Shown: positions 1 to 12,947 of the stretch, one piece after another
Numbering within the stretch: the stretch's first letter is position 1
Layout: each line of letters opens with the position of its first letter
Origin: Mansonella perstans
Lineage: Eukaryota > Nematoda > Chromadorea > Rhabditida > Onchocercidae
DNA length: 64,000 nucleotides
Reading direction: 5' to 3'
Assembly (NCBI GenBank): GCA_037074765.1
Contig: JBAMDO010000288.1
Span: 1 to 64,000 of the forward strand
Notes under the pieces: model-generated
Seen by the model: only the letters and a program-made list of their open reading frames with translations
Database searches by the model: none
Told to the model about the DNA's origin: nothing
Translations under genes and position numbers: made by a program

Positions 1-101
1 CTTATATGCACATAACTTATATCTTGCAGTTGCTTATAATATATATTATTTGTTTTATAATATATATTATTTCTTATAATATTTTGTTTTTTATATAGTA
101 G

Positions 102-127
102 TATATATATATATATATATATATATA
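102..127. repeat. (TA)n microsatellite
   Basis: Alternating TA run of about 26 bases, ending in a short TACACA tail. Confidence 0.9.
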
Positions 128-586
128 CACAATATATATAAAACATATAATTATATATTGCTTCTTTTTTTCACTTCCGGCATTTTTCCGGTATTTCATT
201 TTCTGAACTTCTACTTTTCTTCTCCCTCGTATTCTGAATCTCATGAGGAATTATTTTCATCGAATGCGGGAAAAATAGGAAATTTTTGATGGGATAAATG
301 TCTTTTAACAAGTATCACTTTTCCTAACAATCAAGTTTCAAATTTATATATGCATGTATTATATATATATATTGCAGTTGCTTATATTGTATATATTGGA
401 TTTTAACTTACTGTGTTGTTTGTTTTATCTTAGTTTTTTTCCTATATTTTTGTTTTGTTTTAGTTTTTTGGAGTTTTCTTTTTTTTTTGGTTTTCTTTGA
501 GTGTCATTTTTTGGGTGGCTCTCAGTGCCGTGTTGGTCCTACATATACATATTATTCAGTAATATCTTCAGAGGATCTTACATATG

Positions 587-641
<55 letters not shown>
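587..641. repeat. (AT)n microsatellite
   Basis: Uninterrupted alternating AT of about 55 bases, followed by a GTATAGAGAGAGAG tail. It is self-complementary and could extrude as a cruciform. Confidence 0.95.
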
Positions 642-646
<5 letters not shown>

Positions 647-2963
647 AGAGAGAGAGGCTGAATTTAGAGGAAAAAAATGAAAGTTGAATGTTGTGAAATA
701 AAGTGGAAAAAAAGATCAAAACGGAACAGTGTATATTATTATATTAGCAGCATATCAATAATGTAAGTCAATTCGAAAATTTTTCGCTTTAGCTTTTACT
801 TTACAAGCTATTGTGCTAATGTAACGCAATAAAAATTGCTTAGTAGAGTTTTAAAGTAACTGCTTAATGTCACTATAGAGCTTTAATAGTAGCTTAGATA
901 GCCCAGCAATTGCTATTATTTGTCATTTTTATTGTTAGGCCTTAAGAAACGCATATTGAAAGATTCTGGTTATATTACTCTGCAATATTATTTATTAGAT
1001 TAGTGGTCGGATGATGATCTTTATAATTATAACTTTTTCCATGTTCAGTTTTGGCAACATTTTAAAATATGAATAATGTTGAAGATAAAATGCAAATATT
1101 TACTAAAAAGCTATAAGATGAAATAGTCTAATTAGTATATATTTTATATCCTACTTCTCTTCAGGGCCGTTCTTATTATATTTATCACTTTATTTTCTCC
1201 TCTTTCTCTCTCTTTCATTCTCAAATGTGAAACAATTTAATTTATTTTAATTTATTTCTGAGTATTAAAAAATACTTGTAATCTGACTAGTTTCGTATTC
1301 AGGGATTTTTAATTTTAATGAAGAAATGTAAAGAAGCCTTCGGTAGTAATGTCTAAAAATTTTAATTTTAACTCATTTACTATTATAGCATTTTGAACAG
1401 CTTTTTAATATTTATGCCAAAATATAGAATCATTTGGAATTTCAAAATTTAGAAAGGAATTAGTTAGTTTGATTAAAAGAAAAACAACAACAACAACAAC
1501 CAAACTAATTCAAACGAAGTGCTATTCATCAGTATATTTTTATGAAAAGCAATTATTTCTCAATAATAATATGTTGTTTTAGTTTTTGACAGCTATTCTT
1601 ACTGATTACATCATTATTTCGGGGAAGAAAAATAAGGACATTAAAACGAACTTAAAAAAGCCTTTTGAATTTTCAAATGAATTTGTACACTCACTGAGAA
1701 TTTATTTTAAATTATATATATATAAAATTGAGGTATTGCTGGACATTATATGCTTTTACATATCATATTAAAATATACTGCTGTTAAATGTGAATAATTA
1801 AGCTTACGGTTTAAAGAGATGAAAACTTTGTATGAACGAACCATTACTAATCAATCAAAGAGCAACTAGGATAATTAGTAATGATTGGAAAAGTTTGGAC
1901 GTTGCTTTCTTTCAAGTAAATTTATTTGGTTATTGTATTATCGAGCTTCTTCTGGAATTTTATTATCATTACAGCGACAGATTAATTTGACAAGATTGTC
2001 AAATTTTTACAATAATTCGCGATTTTATTTTTATTTGTGTAATTTAAGGCCAAATGACCGAAGACAAATAATTTTAGTATTCACTATTTGTGATCAACTT
2101 ATGTATATATATTATTACACACTGATGAATGAGGCAGAATAGTTCACTGTTCTTGTTTTTTTTTTTTTTTTTTCTTTTTCCAAATAAAAATGGAAATTTG
2201 ATTTTTTTACGTAAATTTTCAAAAATTCAAAAAAAAAAAATAATTTTTTGTCAATATGAATAATGTTTTGAAATATATTTAGTGAAAGAGGAGGATTTCA
2301 AAAAAAGACCTCAAGGGAAATTTGCAATGTTCTTTTTTCTTTCGGTGGGTAAAATAGTTATAACTTTATGAGACCTTAAGGAATACTAAAAGAATTTATC
2401 AGTGTCGATTTTTGGAAATTTGCCAAAAAGGATGAACAAACTTTGTTTTTTGAAATGTCATTGTCGTGTTGCTGAGTGACGATTGTCTCTTTATTATTTC
2501 CATTTTTGCTTACCATCATTGAACAATGTTTACCGAGACTAAATCCTTGGTCATTAATCAAGAAAAGTTATAGATTTAATGCCGCTAAAAGTTGTATGGA
2601 ATATCTTGCTATTCGTGCAGTGTTGCTTTTTTTTTTTTTTTACATTTTAAAACCAAATATTTTGCTCATTTTCAAAGTTACTTTTCTTTTTTAATCTACC
2701 CCTCCAAGCTGCCATTTACCCATGATACCTCTAAAATTTTTTAGTGAATAGGTATTTCATGTTTTATTTGAAAGATGCAAAGAAAATATGAATTGAATTT
2801 TAAAATTTAATTCAAACATTGATATCCAGTGTTTGAATTTGGAAGTATGCTTCTTCTATTACTACTATGAGAATTTGTCAATTTGTTGTTGTCTATTAGA
2901 TAATGGTGACATAAGTAAGGATTATGATATTGCATTGATTGATTGAAAAACAACCTTTTTCAG

Positions 2964-5963
2964 GAAGTACATTCAATTGTTGAAGATCTCTCGGTGAAAC
3001 TTGGATTATCTGGTGAAAAATGGTTGCAGTCAGCAGCAAAAAAACCGAAATATTTCGAATTTACACCAATCGAATTATATGCCATTACAGAACGAATGAA
3101 ATTAGCTGAACCAACAATAAATGGTATAATTTTTTTTCCCTCATAAATGGAAATTAAAAGAAAAATGAAAAACTACTGTACTACTGAATTACCGTATCAA
3201 AAGAAAAAAGAAAATACTGAAAAAAATTAGATTTTTTGTTTCCTTAAAGGAGAAGTTTTAGGCATAATTGTTTTTCATGAAAAGAACTATTTTTAGAGAG
3301 ACTGATTGACATAAATTTGTTCATCTTTAAGCTGATGGAAAAACAGATGTTGCAAATTCTGTTGAATTTTTACATAATGTTCGAAATTTAAAAATTCGTG
3401 GTGCTCGAGGTTATGTTGGTAATTCGAATATCATATGGAATTCTCTACCATTCAGCCTTAATTTATGCAAGAATATTACAGCTCTTTGGGTTTGATTTTT
3501 TAGATTATTAATTGTAAAATAAAGAAATTTTTCAGTCAGTGAAAAATAAAATAATTGTAAGTAAGTCATTAATGAACTGACTTAATAAATGTCAGTAATG
3601 AATATCAGTTCAATTGACTTAATGAATATCAATATCAATAATGAATATGAATATCAACTGACTTAATGAATATCAGTTCAATTCACTGATCAATTGACTT
3701 AATGAATGTCAGTATCGATAATGAATATCAGTATCAATAATGAACATAAATATCAGTTAATTTAGTGAATACCAGTTATGAATATCAGTGTATTGTTAGT
3801 GAATATCAATGCCTACAAAAAGTTTCAGATAAGCGATTTTGATGTATGCATGATTCATGACTTATATTCGGTACGTAATACATGTAAACGAATCGTCATC
3901 CATTATTCCATGAAGAAAATTTATGTTAGTTTCTTTTTCTAAAATTCCATTATTCAGCTATTTGTATTCACTAGAGGATAGTGTTTTCTCTCATCGTTAT
4001 GTAAGGAAAAAAAATCATAGCCTTTATCTGTCGATTTTCTCAAGGGAGAAATTATATTTTTTAAGGATTTCCTATTAGAACCCGATGAAATGCTACCAAT
4101 TGAGAATCAAGAGAAATGGTCTTCTCTTGAAGAAATTGATTTTTCATTCAATGAACTTGAAGAAATTGATGAAAGCATTGTAAGTTAAGTTTTGATGATT
4201 TTAAATGATGGAACTTAGAAATTCAAACAGGATAAAATTAATTAAAGTAATTAGGTCTAGAGACTGTCATACAAAATTAATTAAAGTAATTAGGTCTGGG
4301 AGCTGTCGTATAAAGTTAATAGTGTAATTTTTACGTTTTAATATTGTCTCCTTGTTTAGTGGATCACTTTATTTGGAATTTTTAAGAATATATATTTCTG
4401 AGAATTTATTTTAATACTTTATCCAAATGTAATTTTGCAGAGTTTGTTGAATTTGGTAAGGAAAATGAACTTATCGCATAATCTTCTCACAAGTATTGGA
4501 GATCACTTGCAACATCTCACAATGTTGACTGAGCTTAATCTCGCACATAATGGTATTGAGGATTTGCGTTTGTGGTATGCTAAACTAGGCAATATCAAAT
4601 TCTTGTATCTTGCTGGCAATAAAATATCTACGCTGAATGGTGTGATGTTTACGCTTATATCAGATTATTAGGCGAATAAATTATAGCCATGCATGGTTTA
4701 ATTTATAGTACCGTATCTTGTTGGCAGTAAAATATCTACACTGAGTGATATGATATCTTATATGCTTATATCAGATTATTAGGAGAATAAATTATAGCCA
4801 TGCATGGTTTAATTTATAGTACCGTATCTTGTTGGCAGTAAAATATCTACACTGAGTGATATGATATCTTATATGCTTATATCAGATTATTAGGAGAATA
4901 AATTGGTATACAGCTATGTATGGTTTCATTTATAGTACCGTAAACTTATATATGAATAGTGTTGTTTTAGTTTTTTTCATTCAACCAATTGTTTCATGAT
5001 TTCATGTTTTTTTTTTTTTAAATATTCGCTATTACAGGATTGCATAAGTTATATTCTCTGGAGTTTCTGGATTTATCCGATAACACTGTGGCTTCTCCAG
5101 ATGATATTCAATCAGTTGGTTGTCTTCCTTGTTTAGATCATCTAATTTTACGGGGCAATCCAATTCGACAAGTCATCGAATATCGAATAAAAGTTTTGGA
5201 ACATTTTGGAGAAAGAGCTGCTGAGGTTGTTGCTTGGTTTGATTTGAAAAATAAGAAAATTAAAAATAAATAAAAATTAAAAATAAAATCAAAAAATGAA
5301 AAAAAAAATGCTAGAAAATGCTTTCAAATTAGTCGATATTTATTAAATGAATGTTTTGAAATTATGTTGGAGAGTTTAAATAATTGACTAAATTATTTGT
5401 GAAGATGACCTGATCATTTGAATGATCTGATATTTCTTACGACGAAGACGATCAGGAGTAGCAAAGCTTGTCCCCTGATATTTCATATCTCCATATGTTA
5501 TAACTACCATACAATAATTACTACATGTTATGCGCGGACTTCCGCATTCCTAAATATAGTTCACATTTAATTGTTTAGAAAAAAAAACTTTAGGTAAAAT
5601 TGGACAGCAGGAAACCTGATCAACGTGAAATGGATACGATATCGGTTCGTTTAGCATTGCGAAAAGCCCGTGAAGAGAAAGAAGAACAGTCTCGTAAAAG
5701 ATCATTAGGAATCGATGAAAGGACAAAGTTGAATTTAAACATTTTAATTTTTTTTTTTTTGCTAGAAATTTTTGTAAAGTATTTAAAATTTTTGGTATTT
5801 TACCATAATAAAAATTGAAAAATGCTTACACTTAATTTATAAAACCGAGCAAAAATGATAAAATGCGAATTTTGCAATCATTATGTACATTGAATTAATT
5901 CTTTCAATAAATTTCAATATTTGCAGATCTTCATCCGAAAGCGACATGAACTTTTCGCCATAA
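2964..5963 (+). CDS. Nischarin (IRAS)-like leucine-rich-repeat protein, 5' partial, eight exons
   Basis: Exons: 2964-3123, 3332-3489, 3829-3924, 4066-4179, 4441-4639, 5038-5225, 5594-5727, 5927-5963, with TAA at 5961-5963. All introns are GT-AG and phases agree; about 361 residues are visible. The middle has about six leucine-rich repeats (LxxLxLxxN pattern). The segments KLGNIKFLYLAGNKI and GLHKLYSLEFLDLSDN, and the GERAAEV cap followed by KLD, match the vertebrate nischarin LRR region as I remember it. Nischarin is an endosomal/cytosolic adaptor that binds integrin alpha5, PAK, LIMK and Rac; here that role is inferred from family only. The PX domain expected at the N-terminus is not seen, so upstream exons are missing. 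The protein ends soon after the LRR cap with a short Ser/acidic tail, lacking the long C-terminal part of the mammalian protein. Donors at 5226 (GTTGTT), 3490 (GTTTGA) and 5728 (GTTGAA) are weak and are the least certain joins. Confidence 0.85.
3560..3828 (+). repeat. Degenerate minisatellite in nischarin intron 2
   Basis: Short units built on AATGAATATCAGT and variants (TCAATTGACTTAATGAATATCAAT) repeat for about 250 bases and stop just before the acceptor at 3827-3828. The array fills most of the intron between exons 3332-3489 and 3829-3924. Confidence 0.8.
4234..4312 (+). repeat. Two-copy tandem repeat in nischarin intron 4
   Basis: Copies at 4234-4272 and 4273-4312 share AATTAATTAAAGTAATTAGG followed by TCT and a diverged CTGTC tail; the unit is about 39-40 bases. 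Confidence 0.8.
4603..4935 (+). repeat. Tandem duplication copying the end of an LRR exon
   Basis: About three copies with a period near 110 bases start at about 4603, 4711 and 4822. The first copy is the coding end of exon 4441-4639 (residues around YLAGNKISTLNG), its splice donor and the start of the intron. The next two carry diverged versions of that coding end inside the intron. Exon bases CTGAATG followed by donor GTGTGA become CTGAGTG followed by ATATGA, so the donor GT is lost in both copies. Confidence 0.9.
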
Positions 5964-6297
5964 ACGATCATAATATCGAATTCAAACCAATTTTGTGTAG
6001 TAGATTTAAAAAAGATTTATTCTACATACAAATATTTTATTTTCATATATTTGAAGTCCTTTCAATATGTCTTTCATGTATCATGCAAATGAATAATTTC
6101 TGTTTTATCTTGTAAAGTTCTTTTTTTCTTTTTTTAAACATTTTTTTCAAAAACTTCTATTCAGTATTAAAAAAAAAGACAAATGATAATCACTTTATAA
6201 CATTTCATAGGTATAGGCTAGATGATAGATTTATAGACTTAGGTAAACTTCATCTATCAGAACTTTTTTTTTTTTTATTTTTATGAGTGATTTAAGA

Positions 6298-6303
6298 AAT
6301 AAA
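6298..6303 (+). promoter_or_regulatory. Possible poly(A) signal for the nischarin-like gene
   Basis: An AATAAA lies 335 bases after the stop codon; another is at 6417-6422. In DNA this A+T rich the hexamer is common by chance, so neither is proven. Confidence 0.25.
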
Positions 6304-8009
6304 TGGAAATAGTTAAAATGCATGGTTTTTTTCTAGAACCAGTTGTTTGGTGGCCAATGTACACTTTATAATTGTGGCTTAAAAAAAGAAAGAAATTTTT
6401 CATTTTTTTTCACGCTAATAAAATTATTGGAGAAATTTCGATTTAATTTTATTAATTGACTAATTGATTGGTGTTTTTGATAACTGATAATGCAAATAAT
6501 GATGATATGATGTTCAGATAATTTTTTTTTGATTGATTTATTTTCTAGAAAAAAAAAATTTTTCAAATTCATTAAAAATTTTTTCGTCTGATTGCTCTTG
6601 CTGTATTATATTGATGTGTAATTGATCTTGCGTGCCAAAAATTATGCATTTAGTTTATATTTTTGCTTTAAAAATTGTAAAAATTATAATCATATTTTTA
6701 TCATGATCAAAAATCATCATATTTTATTGTGATCAAAAATTATCATCATATTTTTTTCATGATCATATTTATCGTGATCTTATATACAACAAAATTTGTT
6801 CAATTAAAATGAAAAAGATGATATCAGTGATTTGAAAAATGGAATTATTTTGTTCAAGTAATAAATAAAATTAAATGGTATGTATTGTAGTAGTAGTTTA
6901 ATTGTTTTAAAGTGAGCAGCATGCTATTTGTATTATCTTTCTGGTTTTTTCTTTTTTTTTTTTTTTTCTTTATATGCTAATTGCAATAATCGATTTGCTA
7001 AGGTCATCGTAACAAAACTTGCTAACATCCTAAGGGAAAATAAAGATTGTCTGAAATAGAATGAAGGAAATTGCTACCGTAGGTTTACTTCTAAACTTTA
7101 ATACATTTTAGATTTTTTGTTTTATGGTTTAAAAATTACTGGAATATTTTTTGGTTTAGTACGTAGTATTTGTGTGGTAATAATTTCCAATAAAGTTATC
7201 TTTTTGCTTCATTCACGTAAATATAGTGTATTGCATTTATGATTTTCCTATTATCACTTGGTGGTAATTAATAGCGATAATTATTATTGCTTCAATTATA
7301 TTATTGACATGGATCAATAAATTTTGATTTAAAGTTTCATATTATGCTAAATCATAGTGAAAAAGTATGAAATGAAAAATTGATCTAACATTTTTAAAAA
7401 TTTCCAAACTTTTACAGTAATTAATTTTGATATTACTATTTCTACTATTAATGCTTACTCAGTAGATGCAAATGACGCAAATGTAAAATATGTAAAACGT
7501 AAAATGCAAATATAAAATTTGCGTAGACGTAAATTTAAAATATCATAACACGTATTAGAGAAACTTTTGATTACTTATGTTGTCACAACATATAAAAATA
7601 GAAACAAACATATAAAAATGCTGTGAAAAGTTTTGAAGTCTTATTATTTCGAAATTGTACCCGAAAGTTCTGTGAAATCAGAATTGAAGACAATTGACAA
7701 TTGACAATTTCTAATTGCTAATGATTTACAATGGATGGCGTGAATTCTGGTAATAATATTACTACTAGATGATGGATTTATTCAGGAATAATTTTTAATC
7801 TAATTTGTTTTTGGAGGGAGCAAAATTTGATTCTATAATTTATGATTTACAAATTTGTCATGATTATTCCATCTATCTATCATCAATCATTTGACGTTGA
7901 ATGAAATTTTAAACCAATACAACTATCTTTTTATAAGTTGTATAATTATCATATTCTAAAAATTCATACAGCACTAAATGGTTGACAGTAATAAATGAAT
8001 GTTTTGAAA

Positions 8010-8132
8010 GATCAAATTCTTACTAGTTAAAACATTTCGACAACTAAATAGATCAAGTCCTTACTAGTTGGAACGTTTCGGTAGCTAAATAGATCAAATT
8101 CTTACTAGTTGAAACATTTCGTTAACTAAACT
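8010..8132 (+). repeat. Three-copy 41 bp tandem repeat
   Basis: Copies start at 8010, 8051 and 8092 with GATCAAATTCTTACTAGTT or a one-to-two base variant, each followed by RAAACRTTTCG and ACTAAA. Confidence 0.9.
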
Positions 8133-8270
8133 AGAAGTAAGTTAATAGATTACCAATTTGTAAATATTTCAAGAAAACTATGATTATCCCAATTTTGCAC
8201 ATAAATCCTTATCCTGAATATGCTGCTGCGACGATGATGAATAAAATGGAATAATACAAAACATAATAAG

Positions 8271-8317
8271 ACAGTGCACGACAGTAAATCATTTCGTTAT
8301 TTACTGTCGTGCACTGT
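8271..8317. repeat. Perfect 19 bp inverted repeat (hairpin)
   Basis: The left arm 8271-8289 (ACAGTGCACGACAGTAAAT) is exactly complementary to the right arm 8299-8317, with a 9-base spacer. The arms have more G+C than their surroundings. Confidence 0.95.
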
Positions 8318-8904
8318 ACAGTTCAAATAACCTGGTTGTGGGGGACTGTGAAGAATGAAAATTTTTTTTAAATACATAGAATTATATATAAGCATAGGAT
8401 AAATAATATATCATGAAATTTTTTTGAGCCATACATCAAAAATAATTTGCGGGAAAAATAGATCAAAAATAATATTTGAGCTATACATCAAAATAAAAAA
8501 AAAAGTTAAAAATTTAAATAAAATATTGAAGCATCTGAAATTTGAAGAAAAGAATGGGAGGGGGCATTTGAAAAAAAAGTGAGAAATTTGAAAAAAAATC
8601 TTCGTAATGAATTGAGAAAATTTTTCACTTGTGTAGAAAGAATACAAAACACTGTAATGAAATTTGAAATACTGTAACGAACTTTGAAATACCATAATGA
8701 AGTTTGAAGTACTGTAATGCCGTCAAACGGAATATCTTTGATAAAATGGATTACTAAAGAAGGGTTTTTCAAGTGAACAACAGGATTATGAAATGATCAA
8801 TCTAGAATTTTTCAAATTTACCGAAAATAAGAGGTAAGTATGCTTGAGATTTGCATTCATCGCTCTCAGTGCATGTTGTTTGCCCTTAGAAGGGGTAGCT
8901 TCCA

Positions 8905-8990
8905 AAAAATGACAAAACGAATCACTGTCAACCTGAACTGTCTGTCCCAGTTACTACCAATAAATACATATAGAAATTACATGCCCAACA
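8905..8990 (+). repeat. Single-ended copy of a dispersed repeat also found near 41 kb
   Basis: The stretch with GACAAAACGAATCACTGTCA, ACCTGAACTGTCTGTCCCAG and TTACTACCAATAAATACAT matches both terminal arms of the foldback element at 40620-41045. No inverted partner is obvious nearby, so this may be a solo terminus or a decayed element. It lies within an open frame at 8840-9097, which I therefore do not call a gene. Confidence 0.75.
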
Positions 8991-11404
8991 ACCATCCCTC
9001 AACAGCCAGTATGGCAGTATTTAGGAATGCTCATTTCAGGAACAAGTGGCAATGTCAGCAGAGTTTGACGTTGCAAAATGTTTTACATGAAGCCTGAATT
9101 GCTTGGATTGGGTGACTGTCACTGTCATGGATGACAAATTTAGTATGTCGTGCTTGCAAAAACAATGGCTCAATGTGTTCGCACATAATCAGTGTTATTA
9201 GCAAGATCCTTCCTTATATGGAAGAAATTTCTCTGGATTTCTCTATATCCGAAGTTATCTTAATGGGAATGAGATTTTTTTTTTTTTGAACAAGGACCGC
9301 CTTATAATTGATGAAATAATTTGGTAATTTTTTTTGGTAAATTCTTACCCTTATATCTTTTGAGTTAAAGTTATAGAATTGCAGTGATGATGATAGGTAG
9401 GTAGGTAGGTAGAGCAAATGATTTGAATGCATGGTTTTATGTTTGATTTTGTATTTGAGAAATAGATTTGCTCCCGTGAGAAAACACAACATCACTTCAT
9501 CAATTGATAAATAAGGTCCGGTCTTCGTACAACCAACACCGTAACTGGGTAAATAAAACTTTTACCTTTACCCGCTTTTCCCTTGGATATATCCCAATTT
9601 TGCGCTAACTCATTTTGCTGCTACATCTTTTGCTTCCATACATTAATAATTTTGAAAATTATAAAATTATTGATGCAAATGATTTTTTTTTAAAAATATT
9701 ATCCATTTTTAAAAAATTCAAAGAATTTTTAAAATTTTTTTTAACGCTATATTTTACTGAAGCAAAAAATGACTTATATCTGAGCTAAAGAATTTTTGAT
9801 TCGAAAAAAAAGATTTAAATAATAATCACAGAATTAGTTTGGAATTCAATCGGATCAGATCACAATGAATTACATCAAAAAGGATTGTGAAAATTTTGTC
9901 CTGCATTACTTATTCAGTAATAGCTTTTTTTCTGAGATTTTTTTTTTTTTTTTAAATTGGAAACTTTAGCATGAAGTAATTTAAAGTTTAATTCTTTTAA
10001 ATTGGAAATCTCAACATGAAATTATTTTTGCTTGAAAAATTCTTGTCCTTATGGTACATCATATTTTGTATGGTATCCTTATCCTTATAGGAAATTTTGT
10101 ATGTATGCTTAAAGGATCGATCACGTTTAGGCTTATGTTTAATTCGGTCAAATTTTCAATATGTGACATTTCCTTGATCCGTATAATCCACTATGTAAAT
10201 TTTTCTTCAATCATTCATAATTAACTTCCGTATAGAATTATTATAATAATTCTGTATAAGTGTAATTTTAGGTCAATTTTTTCTAATTAAATTAATAAAA
10301 CGAAAAATAAAAATTGTTTTTTTTTCGTTTAATACAAAATGCTAAATTTCCAATTCAACACTAAAAATTAAAAATGTTAAAAATGAAAATAATATAAGAA
10401 TTAATTAAACTTTTTTCTAATTAAATAAATTAATCAAAAAATTAAAATAATATGAAAAATAATCAAACTTTTAAATTAATTAATTGAGAAATAAAAATTA
10501 TATAAAAAATAATGAAATTTTTTTCTGATTAAATAAATAAATTTGAAAAATGAAATAAAAAATAATCAAATTTTTTTCTAATTTAATTAATTAAATTAGG
10601 AATACATACATGTATAAATAAAATCATTATAATTTTTTTAACAAATTTTAATAGAAATAAATAGGAGCGCTAATTTATTGATTTGATCTTATTCAATTTA
10701 TTTTAATTTCCCAAAAAAAAAAAAAAAAAAAAATAAACAAAAAGAAAATTCAATAGTTTAATTCATGCTTCACTCACTGTTAGATTACTTTCTTTTTACT
10801 TCTTAAAATTTTTTAAATAAAAAAATAAATTTGAATTTCAAATGACCCCTTAAATGATGACCCCTAATGTTGAGCTTAACAGCAAAAAAAAAATAAAGCA
10901 TGCAGTATCATTTCGGCAAGTCAGGCAAGTCATATTTTTGCTTTTTTTACTATATGTCGCTTATGTCAGCTGTGATTAGATTAACTGTGCCATCTTAGCA
11001 TATCAAAAATGGCATGGATAAGGAAAGTAGAAGGAAGGACAGAGGCAGAGATAAGGAGAGGAGAGTAAAAGTGATAAGGAGACAGGGAGAGACAGAGAGA
11101 GAGAGAGAGAGAAAAGTCGTGGATAAGAGAGATTAATTCAATATAAAAAGAAAATGTTAAAAGATCGTCACCTGTGAATTGTAAAATGAAATATATATAG
11201 AAGGTTAAATTGATATCATTTGATTTTTGATAGTAATTAGAAGGAATTAATTTTTTTCCTTTGTCCTAATCATTTAATTGGATAGTAATAAAAGAAAGGC
11301 TTTTAAGCTTTTTTTTTTTTTATTTTAAAAATTCCCAAATTCATTTATACAAAACAAAAAAAAAGAAAAACAAAGAGAGATAATGATAAAGAAGAGAGAG
11401 AAAA

Positions 11405-11525
11405 AAAATGCCTGACGATTAAAAAACCGCGGATAGGAAGAAGGGGCAACGGGCCTGTTTAAAAAAAGATGCGCCTGTTTCCCCTTATTTCCCCTTTATT
11501 CGCGTCCCCGTAATTTATCCCAAAC
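11405..11525. other. Locally G+C-rich island
   Basis: One of the least A+T-rich stretches in the window, with CCGCGGATAGGAAGAAGGGG, GGGCCTGTTT, then a related GCGCCTGTTT 20 bases on, and CGCGTCCCCG. It lies just before a long (GT)n run. No open frame or RNA fold was recognised. Confidence 0.4.
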
Positions 11526-11567
11526 CAGAACTTTTATAATCAAGAATAAATCAGTATATATGTGTTG

Positions 11568-11569
<2 letters not shown>

Positions 11570-11648
<79 letters not shown>

Positions 11649-11660
11649 ATGTGTGTATAT
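11570..11660. repeat. (GT)n/(ATGT)n microsatellite
   Basis: About 60 bases of uninterrupted GT followed by several ATGT units. Reading frames through it encode only Thr-His or Val-Cys runs. Confidence 0.97.
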
Positions 11661-11863
11661 GTATATAGAAGTTTGCATGGGGATAAAGGTAATATGGATC
11701 CTTAGTCTTACTTCAAGAGTTGAAGCCTCCTGACGCCATCAGTCAACAGATCATTTCTTCTTCTTCTACTTATTGCTTCTTCTTCGTCTTCGTCTTCTTC
11801 AATTAACCCTATTCTGTTCATTAACAAAAAATACCATTCATTTAACACACAATCATATCACAT

Positions 11864-11864
<1 letters not shown>

Positions 11865-11909
<45 letters not shown>

Positions 11910-11960
11910 TTGTTTGTATGTGTTTGTTTGTTTGTTTGTTTGTTTGTTTGTCTGTCTGTT
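11865..11960. repeat. (GT)n followed by (TTTG)n microsatellite
   Basis: About 38 bases of GT followed by repeated GTTT units and a short GTCT tail. Confidence 0.97.
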
Positions 11961-12534
11961 CCTTACTGTTCTTCAGTTTTTCTTTTTTTTTGTTTAACCT
12001 TTTTTTTTCAAATTTTTAAACCATTCAAATTTTAAATTCAAGTAATAATTTTTACCTGCAAAAACTTGAAATTCCATTAATGAATAATTTTTGTATTAAT
12101 TTGAGGTTGATATTGAAATATATTTTATTTTGTATTGTATATTTGTGTATATGTTGAAAAAAAAATTAAAAAACAATCATAAAATTAATAAATTGATTTT
12201 GTAAATACAAATATTTATGCTTTTGTTGGTTTTTTTCTCTCCGTCTCTCACTCTCTCTCTTTCCCTGTCTTTCAGCAACATTCTAAATATTTCCCATTTC
12301 TTTTCTTTTCTTTTTTTCTTAAACAACAATTTGTTTTAAACAAAATAATTAGCTCGAAGAAAAAAAAAGGAAAAAAACAAATGATGGAACAAAGAAGGAA
12401 GTAAACATATATTAACAAATATTCACCTAGCAATTAATAATATCAATCTAATTACGTAAATTTTGTTAATTAAATTTCCATTTTATACATTTCTTGAATT
12501 CTTTTTTTAAAAAAAATAATTTCGAATAATTAGA

Positions 12535-12785
12535 CAATTAATTGACTAATGATGAAATTTAATTTAATTGGCTTAATATTGATTATTTTATTCAAGTAGA
12601 ATCGAAATTTGATTTCATTGATAAGAGCGTTTTAAGTAATCCATTAAAGAAATATCAGGAAATAAAAATTAAATAATCAAATAATTAATCGATAAATGAT
12701 AACATATAATTAAATTAGCTTAATATTGATTATTTTATTCGAATAGAACAGAAATTTGATTTCATTGATAAGAGTAATTTAAATA
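12535..12785 (+). repeat. Two-copy tandem duplication, unit about 144 bp
   Basis: Both copies contain GCTTAATATTGATTATTTTA (first with a G, second with an A before it), then TTCRARTAGAA and AAATTTGATTTCATTGATAA; the copies centre near 12590 and 12735. Confidence 0.8.
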
Positions 12786-12947
12786 ATTATTTAAAAATTG
12801 ATTGTCAATACATATGTATACAAAAAAAAAAAAAGACATAGTGAATGAATAGAAAAGAGAAATTTGATCTTGTTTGATTTGAAGAACAAATGAAGAAGGT
12901 ACAGGAATCGAAATGGTACCGCTAGTGCTTGAGACATTGATGATGAT

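Larger units (their letters stand above)
1..2963. other. Gene-free left end, upstream of the first recognised nischarin exon
   Basis: No exon could be supported here. The stretch holds (TA)n runs at about 102-127 and 587-641, a CAA run near 1490-1502, poly(T) runs (near 2157-2174 and 2628-2640) and AT-rich unique sequence. Because the nischarin-like gene enters at 2964 with a spliced exon and lacks its PX domain, this stretch is probably mostly intron of that gene, or contains small N-terminal exons I failed to recognise. Open frames here are short and resemble no known family. Confidence 0.5.

Noticed and set aside
8840..9097. 85-codon frame starting MLEICIHRSQ
   Set aside because: It contains the end of the foldback repeat family (8905-8990) and shows no domain; it is probably repeat-derived.
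9394..9412. GTAG repeats here and near 19562, considered as telomere-like
   Set aside because: The nematode telomere unit is TTAGGC; these are short (GTAG)n microsatellites only.
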